Source of the DNA: Pseudomonas orientalis
GTDB taxonomy: Bacteria; Pseudomonadota; Gammaproteobacteria; Pseudomonadales; Pseudomonadaceae
Direction of reading: 5' to 3'
Length of the DNA: 64,000 bases
NCBI RefSeq assembly: GCF_022807995.1
Contig: NZ_CP094351.1
Coordinates: 5,317,501 to 5,381,500 of the forward strand
Part shown: positions 59,103 to 64,000 of the stretch, piece after piece
Numbering within the stretch: the first letter of the stretch is position 1
Layout of the letters: the number at the start of each line of letters is the position of its first letter
Program-made: the position numbers and the translations under genes
Notes under the pieces: generated by a model
The model's input: the letters and a program-made list of their open reading frames with translations, nothing else
What the model was told of the DNA's origin: nothing
Databases searched by the model: none

Positions 59103-60296
59103 ATGAATGTCTATTGGAAACCCTGGAGCCGCCTGGCGTGGGCTCTACCGATGATCGCGCTGCTGGCCGGCTGCGACATGGGCCAGGATGCTGGCAAAGA
59201 GACTGCCAAAGAAGAAACGGCCAAACCCCATGCCGTCGCCACTTATGTGAGCGCGCCGTGGGAAGCGCTGCCGTCCGTTTCCGACAGCGACCTGCTGGCG
59301 GGTTTCGAATCCTGGCGCAGTGCCTGCCAGCGCCTCAAGGCCGACCCTGTCTGGGGAGCGACCTGCGCAGCGGCAGCCGGCGTACCGGGCGATGCCGTGG
59401 CGGTTCGCGGGTTTCTCAAGGAGCGCCTGGACGTATTCGGCCTGCGTTCGGCCGACGACACACCGAACGGCCTGATCACCGGCTACTACGAGCCGGTCTA
59501 CCCCGGCAGCCTGACCGAAACCGCCACCGCCCACGTGCCGGTGTACGGCGTGCCGGATGACCTGATTATCGTCAACCTGGAAAGCATTTATCCGGAACTC
59601 AAGGGCAAACGCCTGCGCGGACGCCTGGAGGGCCGCGTGCTCAAGCCGTATGACGATGCCAGCACCATCAATGGCCAGGGCTCGACTGCCAAACCGATAG
59701 CCTGGCTGACCGATCCGATGGACCTGCAGTTCCTGCAGATCCAGGGCTCCGGGCGTATTCAACTGGCCGGCGGGCGTCAACTGCGGGTGGGTTATGGCGA
59801 CCAGAACGGTTATCCCTACCGCCCTATCGGCCGCTGGCTGATCGAGCAAGGCGAGCTGAAAAAAGAAGACGTGAGCATGGGTGCCATCAGCGCGTGGGCC
59901 AAGGCACACCCCCAGCGCATTCCCGAACTGCTGGCGAGCAACCCCAGCTATGTGTTCTTCAGCACCCGCCCCGACAGCAATGAAGGGCCGCGCGGCTCGC
60001 TGAACGTGCCGCTGACCGCAGGATACAGCGTGGCGGTGGACCGCAAGGTGATTCCGCTGGGGAGTTTGTTGTGGCTATCGACCACAAAACCCGACGGTTC
60101 GCCGATCGCCAGACCCGTCGCCGCCCAGGACACCGGCGGCGCCATCACCGGAGAAGTACGCGCAGATTTGTTCTGGGGCACAGGCGAAGCAGCAGGCGAG
60201 TTGGCGGGAAACATGAAGCAGCAAGGACAGATCTGGATGCTGTGGCCCAAAGGTACGCCACTGCCGCACGTGCCGGATGCACCCGCTGGCACCTGA
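59103..60296 (+). CDS. mltA: Membrane-bound lytic murein transglycosylase A
   Basis: 397 residues, lipobox LLAGCDM, then the MltA domain (GLITGYYEPVYPGSL, MDLQFLQIQGSGRIQL) and the C-terminal 3D domain with the catalytic Asp region (RPVAAQDTGGAITGEVRADLFWG). It cleaves peptidoglycan glycan strands to 1,6-anhydro-muropeptides at the outer membrane. Single gene, with no terminator seen before the repeat-rich stretch that follows. Confidence 0.94.
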   Translation: MNVYWKPWSRLAWALPMIALLAGCDMGQDAGKETAKEETAKPHAVATYVSAPWEALPSVSDSDLLAGFESWRSACQRLKADPVWGATCAAAAGVPGDAVAVRGFLKERLDVFGLRSADDTPNGLITGYYEPVYPGSLTETATAHVPVYGVPDDLIIVNLESIYPELKGKRLRGRLEGRVLKPYDDASTINGQGSTAKPIAWLTDPMDLQFLQIQGSGRIQLAGGRQLRVGYGDQNGYPYRPIGRWLIEQGELKKEDVSMGAISAWAKAHPQRIPELLASNPSYVFFSTRPDSNEGPRGSLNVPLTAGYSVAVDRKVIPLGSLLWLSTTKPDGSPIARPVAAQDTGGAITGEVRADLFWGTGEAAGELAGNMKQQGQIWMLWPKGTPLPHVPDAPAGT

Positions 60297-60360
60297 CAGC
60301 CATAGGTATCGACACAACGCTGCAGAGCCCAACCGTAACCACGATGCGAAGCGAGTCGCC

Positions 60361-60412
60361 CTTGATCTTGATCTTGATCTGGCTTTTGATCTGGCTTTTG
60401 ATCTTGATCTTA
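60361..60412. repeat. Short tandem repeat (TTGATC and TGGCTTTTGATC units)
   Basis: Three TTGATC units, two TGGCTTTTGATC units, then two more TTGATC units, in the gene-free stretch 60297-60798 after mltA. Minus-strand ORFs through it encode only Arg/Ser/Lys/Ala repeats and were not accepted. Confidence 0.8.
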
Positions 60413-60444
60413 GGCGCCCCGTTAAACCACGCTGGCCGAACGCA

Positions 60445-60533
60445 GGCTTGAATCCGTGGGTAACCCGGCAGGACGCCGGGTTAGCCGCCCCGCGCCATGG
60501 ATGGCGCGTGGCGGCGGCCCACGGATTCAAGCC
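60445..60533. repeat. Cruciform-like repeat: outer 16-bp inverted repeat enclosing two hairpins
   Basis: GGCTTGAATCCGTGGG (60445-60460) is inverted perfectly at 60518-60533. Between the arms lie TAACCCGGC/GCCGGGTTA (60461-60483, 5-base loop) and CGCGCCAT-GG-ATGGCGCG (60491-60508), the latter extended by GCCGCC/GGCGGC. Together they can form a cloverleaf. No gene. Confidence 0.85.
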
Positions 60534-60590
60534 GGAGAGAGGGCACACCGAGCCCAAGCGAGGTGCCGAGTGGTGGGGCAAGAGCGTTTT

Positions 60591-60640
60591 GCTTACTTTT
60601 GCGCTTTTCAAAAGTGAGCCGCTGTAAAAGCGGAACCAAT
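60591..60640. repeat. Hairpin pair downstream of the cruciform repeat
   Basis: ACTTTTG-CGCTTTT-CAAAAGT and CCGCT-GTAAA-AGCGG lie close together. They appear to belong to the same intergenic repeat block as the cruciform; I recall similar sequences in other pseudomonads but cannot verify it here. Confidence 0.5.
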
Positions 60641-60704
60641 AGCAGCCGTTACCGCAGAAACGGATATGTACTCGGTCTGGTCCAGCATCCTGGTCGGCTC
60701 CAAG

Positions 60705-60780
60705 GCCGCCATCGGGGGCAAGCCCCCTCCCACAGGGGATCTGCGCTAACCGACTGGCATTGGGGCAAGCCCCACCCACA
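60705..60780. repeat. REP copy plus degenerate second copy
   Basis: ATCGGGGGCAAGCCCCCTCC followed, 20 bp on, by GGGGCAAGCCCCACCCAC, a decayed member of the same family. Confidence 0.8.
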
Positions 60781-60798
60781 AGGTATATGCGTCAGGCT

Positions 60799-61185
60799 TC
60801 AGATCGAGACAAAGAAGAAACTCGCAATCAGCGCCATCCCCACAACCCACACCAGCGAACGCAACATCGCCCAGTCCGCCAGGTAGCAGATGATGTACAG
60901 CAGGCGGCTGGTGATGAACAGCACCGCCAGCACATTGATGGTCACCAGCTCGGCCGTACCGGCCAAGTGGGCGATAATCACCGCAGCCGCAAAGGCCGGG
61001 GTGACTTCAAAGCTGTTGAGCTGCGCATTGTGGGCACGCTTGGCAACGCCTTCGACTGTATCCAGGAACGCACGCGGGTCATGGTTATGCCGCGGCCCGA
61101 ACTTGCCTCCGCTGAACTTGGCCACTCCGGTACACAGGTACGGCAGGAAGATTGCAATCAACACACACCAGAAAGCCACTGTCAT
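60799..61185 (-). CDS. MAPEG-family membrane protein
   Basis: 128 residues, four predicted membrane helices. FGPRHNHDPRAFLDTVEGVAKRAHNAQLNSFEVTPAF carries the MAPEG pattern (RAHNAQLNxFE). Bacterial members may be glutathione transferases or peroxidases; function here unknown. It is divergent from the antiporter gene. Confidence 0.87.
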   Translation of the reverse strand: MTVAFWCVLIAIFLPYLCTGVAKFSGGKFGPRHNHDPRAFLDTVEGVAKRAHNAQLNSFEVTPAFAAAVIIAHLAGTAELVTINVLAVLFITSRLLYIICYLADWAMLRSLVWVVGMALIASFFFVSI

Positions 61186-61371
61186 CAGTCATTCCCTTTT
61201 TAAATTTATCAAGGCAGTCCGGGCATCATCACCCACCTGCCGATCAGTCCAGTCCACAAGCTATGAGCCGTGGCCGGCCGAAAGGTTCTTTCAGGTAATT
61301 GCACCTGTTTATACTAAACGATGTCTCGACGCACGCTGTGCGCTTCTATTTCCCCGCCCCAAGGACCCCGG

Positions 61372-62634
61372 ATGCTTGAACTTGTTGCCGCCTTCATCTG
61401 CCTCACCACCCTGCTCACCTATGTGAATTTCCGCTTTATCGGCCTGCCGCCGACCATCGGCGTGATGGTCACCGCGCTGCTGTTTTCGCTGATCCTGCAA
61501 GGCCTCAGTTTTATCGGCTACCCCGGCCTGGAAGAACGTATCCAGCAGCTGATCGGCCAGATCGACTTCGGCGACTTGCTGATGAACTGGATGCTCTCGT
61601 TCCTGCTGTTCGCCGGCGCGCTGCACGTCAACTTGAGCGACCTGCGCAGCTACCGCTGGCCCATCGGCCTGTTGGCGACCTTTGGCGTATTGATCGCCAC
61701 CGTGGTGATCGGCAGCCTGGCGTACTACATCTTCGCCCTGTTCGGCTGGCACGTGAGCTTCCTGTATTGCCTGCTGTTCGGCGCGCTGATCTCGCCCACC
61801 GACCCGATTGCGGTGCTGGGCGTGCTGCGTACCGCCAACGCTTCGAAACCGCTGAAAACCACTATCGTCGGCGAATCGCTGTTCAACGACGGCACGGCGG
61901 TGGTGGTGTTTACCGTCCTGCTGGGTATCGCGCAGTTGGGTGAAACACCGACTGTAGGCGCCACCGCAATGCTGTTCGCCCATGAGGCGATTGGCGGCGT
62001 GGTATTCGGCGGGCTGATCGGTTACCTGGTGTACCTGATGATCAAGAGCATCGAGCAGCACCAGATCGAAGTCATGCTGACCCTGGCGCTGGTGATCGGC
62101 GGCTCGGCGATGGCCACCGAACTGCATGTCTCCGCGCCGATTGCGATGGTGGTGGCCGGACTGATCATCGGCAACCTGGGGCGCAAGCTGGCGATGAACG
62201 ACATGACCCGGCGCTATCTGGACGGTTTCTGGGAATTGCTCGACGACATGCTCAACGCCCTGCTGTTTGCATTGATTGGCATGGAACTGCTGCTATTGCC
62301 GTTCAACTGGCTGCACGTATTGGCGGCCAGCTTGCTGGCGGTGGCGATCCTGCTGTCACGCCTGCTGACCGTGGCCCCGGCGATCCTCCTGCTGCGGCGC
62401 TGGCGCACGGTACCGCGCGGCACTATCCGCATCCTCACCTGGGGCGGGTTGCGCGGCGGCGTCTCGGTGGCACTGGCGCTGGCATTGCCACTGGGCCCGG
62501 AACGCGACCTGTTGCTGAGCATCACCTATATCGTGGTGCTGTCGTCGATCCTGCTCCAGGGCCTGAGCATTGGCAAACTGGTCAAGCGCGTGACCCAGGG
62601 TGAACCCCAGGCCACGGCCGAAGAACGTCACTGA
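61372..62634 (+). CDS. Na+/H+ antiporter, NhaP/CPA1 type
   Basis: 420 residues with 11-12 membrane segments. The CPA1 ion-site motif is GALISPTDPIAVLGVLR with NDGTAVVVFTVLL, and GGLRGGVSVALALALP is the conserved TM segment. The start at 61372 (MLELVAAFICLTT) has AAGGA upstream; an in-frame ATG at 61321 adds a Pro-rich segment of no family character. Its 3' end overlaps that of the convergent FNT gene by 7 bp. Confidence 0.9.
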   Translation: MLELVAAFICLTTLLTYVNFRFIGLPPTIGVMVTALLFSLILQGLSFIGYPGLEERIQQLIGQIDFGDLLMNWMLSFLLFAGALHVNLSDLRSYRWPIGLLATFGVLIATVVIGSLAYYIFALFGWHVSFLYCLLFGALISPTDPIAVLGVLRTANASKPLKTTIVGESLFNDGTAVVVFTVLLGIAQLGETPTVGATAMLFAHEAIGGVVFGGLIGYLVYLMIKSIEQHQIEVMLTLALVIGGSAMATELHVSAPIAMVVAGLIIGNLGRKLAMNDMTRRYLDGFWELLDDMLNALLFALIGMELLLLPFNWLHVLAASLLAVAILLSRLLTVAPAILLLRRWRTVPRGTIRILTWGGLRGGVSVALALALPLGPERDLLLSITYIVVLSSILLQGLSIGKLVKRVTQGEPQATAEERH

Positions 62635-63515
62635 TCTTTGCTGACCTGCTGCGGATGCCTCGGATCCGCAGCCTTCTTGCCCGGCAAACTGCCCTCGCTG
62701 CGAATCTGCGCATGGCTGATCAACGCAAAGATAAAGCTGCCGCCGATGATATTGCCGGCCAGGGTCGGGCCGGCAAACACCAGCCAGAAGTCATGCCACG
62801 ATAGTTCGCCGGCAAACACCAGGTACGAGACTTCCGCCGAGCCCACCACGATGTGAGTGAAATCGCCCAATGCCATCAGGTAGGTGATCAGGATGATGAT
62901 CCACATCTTGGCGCTCTCCATCGACGGGATCATCCACACCATGGTGGCGATCATCCAGCCGGAGACAATGCCTTTGGCGAACATCTGGCCCGCATCGTTT
63001 TCCATGATCTTGCGCCCGATTTCAAGGAAGGCCATGTCGGTCTTGCTGTCGAATATCGGCAGGTGCAGCATCACGTAGGCCACCAGCAAGGTGCCACACA
63101 GGTTGCCCACCAGCACCACCGTCCACAGTCGCAACAGGCGCCCGGCATTGGCCAGGGTCGGCTTGCTCATCACAGGCAACACGGCGGTGAGGGTGTTTTC
63201 GGTAAACAGTTGCTGGCGCGCGAGGATTACCGCGAGGAAACCGGCGCAATAGCCAAAGCTGGCAATGACCTTGAATGCTTCGCCGTCCGGCAGGCGCGAG
63301 TTGAGCAGCCCCATGGCCATGAGGGACAAGCCCATGGTCAGCCCGGCAGCCAGTGCAGACCACCACAACGCGGCGACGCTGCGCTCCAGCTCCTGGTCGC
63401 CCTGGGTACGAATGATTTCATGCAGCACCGCGGCGCGGGGCGGCTGGTTTTTGTCTACGTCCTGCTGCTCTTCCTGCGACAGGTTGGGGGTTTTGCCTGC
63501 TTCTTCGGTGGCCAT
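62628..63515 (-). CDS. Formate/nitrite transporter family (YfdC-like) channel
   Basis: 295 residues with six membrane segments in the FNT pattern (LARQQLFTENTLTAVLPVMS, LCGTLLVAYVML, TYLMALGDFTHIVVGSAEV, GGSFIFALISHAQI). The hydrophilic ~60-residue N-terminal tail is as in YfdC. It probably conducts a small monovalent anion, but the substrate is not clear. Start ATG 63515. Confidence 0.87.
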   Translation of the reverse strand: MATEEAGKTPNLSQEEQQDVDKNQPPRAAVLHEIIRTQGDQELERSVAALWWSALAAGLTMGLSLMAMGLLNSRLPDGEAFKVIASFGYCAGFLAVILARQQLFTENTLTAVLPVMSKPTLANAGRLLRLWTVVLVGNLCGTLLVAYVMLHLPIFDSKTDMAFLEIGRKIMENDAGQMFAKGIVSGWMIATMVWMIPSMESAKMWIIILITYLMALGDFTHIVVGSAEVSYLVFAGELSWHDFWLVFAGPTLAGNIIGGSFIFALISHAQIRSEGSLPGKKAADPRHPQQVSKDQ

Positions 63516-63587
63516 GATTATCCGGAGTCCAAGGGGGGGCGTGTAGCTACGACACGCGGCCATCGTGGCTGTTCAGTGGCCAGGCAA

Positions 63588-64000
63588 CTAAACCGGAATC
63601 CTCCAGGCCTTGGTCATTTGCATCGTGGTCGAACCCGACGCCTTATCCCAGGGTTTATTACGCGCCTTGTAACGGTCGCGGAGGGTGTCGAGCACCCGAT
63701 TGAACTCGGTGGGCGTGGCAACCCACGCCAAGTCTTGCGCCGTACGATGCAGCAGTTCGACATTGGCCTCAGGTTGACCAGGCCGAAACAACGAAGGGTA
63801 GATCACCTCCCGCGTGAAATTATCTGCTTTCATCGCAATATCGCGCACGCCCATCTCGGCGACCGCGCTGCCGATGACCTTGGACACCGCAGGTGTACCG
63901 CTGGCGATCTGCTTGGCCACCACTTGCAGCAATTGCTGAAAGTTGCGCCGGCTTGCAACATTGAGACGCCGCGCCAACCAGTCGACCTGCTCAGGCCGTT
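63588..64000 (-). CDS. Hypothetical protein, N-terminus beyond the window
   Basis: The frame is open to the window edge; 137 C-terminal residues are visible, ending MQMTKAWRIPV. Soluble and helix-rich (RRNFQQLLQVVAKQIASGTP, RPGQPEANVELLHRTAQDL). The family was not recognised. No functional clue from the FNT neighbour upstream of its stop. Confidence 0.6.
   Translation of the reverse strand, partial: RPEQVDWLARRLNVASRRNFQQLLQVVAKQIASGTPAVSKVIGSAVAEMGVRDIAMKADNFTREVIYPSLFRPGQPEANVELLHRTAQDLAWVATPTEFNRVLDTLRDRYKARNKPWDKASGSTTMQMTKAWRIPV

Noticed and set aside
60075-60779. 234-codon minus-strand frame over the TTGATC tract
   Set aside because: Arg/Ser/Lys/Ala repeats come from the DNA repeat; the rest mirrors mltA.

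Overview
This 64 kb window is chromosomal DNA from a Pseudomonas of the P. fluorescens group. The evidence is the high-GC coding sequence, gene blocks in the order known from P. aeruginosa (glycine betaine/carnitine/choline catabolism; tkt-epd-pgk-fba and metK), and at least 15 copies of the GTGGGAGGGGGCTTGCCCCCGAT-type REP repeats that fluorescent pseudomonads carry between genes. No phage, insertion sequence, CRISPR array, tRNA or rRNA was seen.

Left half (1-30.3 kb): quaternary-amine catabolism. Glycine betaine is demethylated by GbcA (5'-truncated at the edge), then dimethylglycine by DgcA/DgcB with a dedicated EtfA/EtfB. A DUF5943 protein and an M19 dipeptidase share that operon. After a short accessory stretch (LprI-like inhibitor, tyrosinase, DUF3010) comes the carnitine operon (cdhR divergent from caiX-cdhC-cdhA-cdhB), then gbdR, sdaB, the choline/carnitine ABC transporter cbcXWV, the BCCT choline transporter betT and the choline oxidation genes betI-betB-betA. 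Choline or carnitine enters through CbcXWV, CaiX or BetT, becomes glycine betaine, and ends as glycine/serine and, through SdaB, pyruvate. Visible control sites fit this: a sigma-54-type promoter before gbdR, 21-bp direct repeats before cbcX and caiX, and a perfect 20-bp palindrome before betI.

Middle (30.3-46.4 kb): mixed accessory and housekeeping genes. These are a TldD/TldE-like pair, a close RhlA homologue (rhamnolipid precursor synthase) followed by an MFS exporter, dbpA, a BaiN-like flavoprotein, a YccS-like membrane protein, a solute-binding protein, an ElaA-like acetyltransferase, a winged-helix/YgjP pair, a response regulator-PAS-GGDEF-EAL protein and a PL7 alginate lyase.

Right part (46.4-64 kb): a small Pseudomonas-type gene behind an unusually structured leader RNA, then the glycolytic/pentose-phosphate run fba, two small lipoprotein genes (one MliC-like), pgk, epd, tktA on the minus strand. 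Diverging from tktA is an ArsR-methyltransferase fusion followed by metK. Then come ligB, a DUF1090 gene, a cytochrome c', mltA, a repeat-rich gene-free stretch, a MAPEG protein, an NhaP-type antiporter, an FNT channel and an edge-truncated gene.

The most interesting non-coding signals are: (1) the leader at 46663-46941, with promoter, internal terminator, three-way-junction fold and a loop complementary to the ribosome binding site; (2) four perfect DnaA boxes in a repeated unit at 1340-1852, plus two more in etfA; (3) a possible small RNA antisense to the cdhB 3' end; (4) a cruciform-like repeat at 60445-60533.
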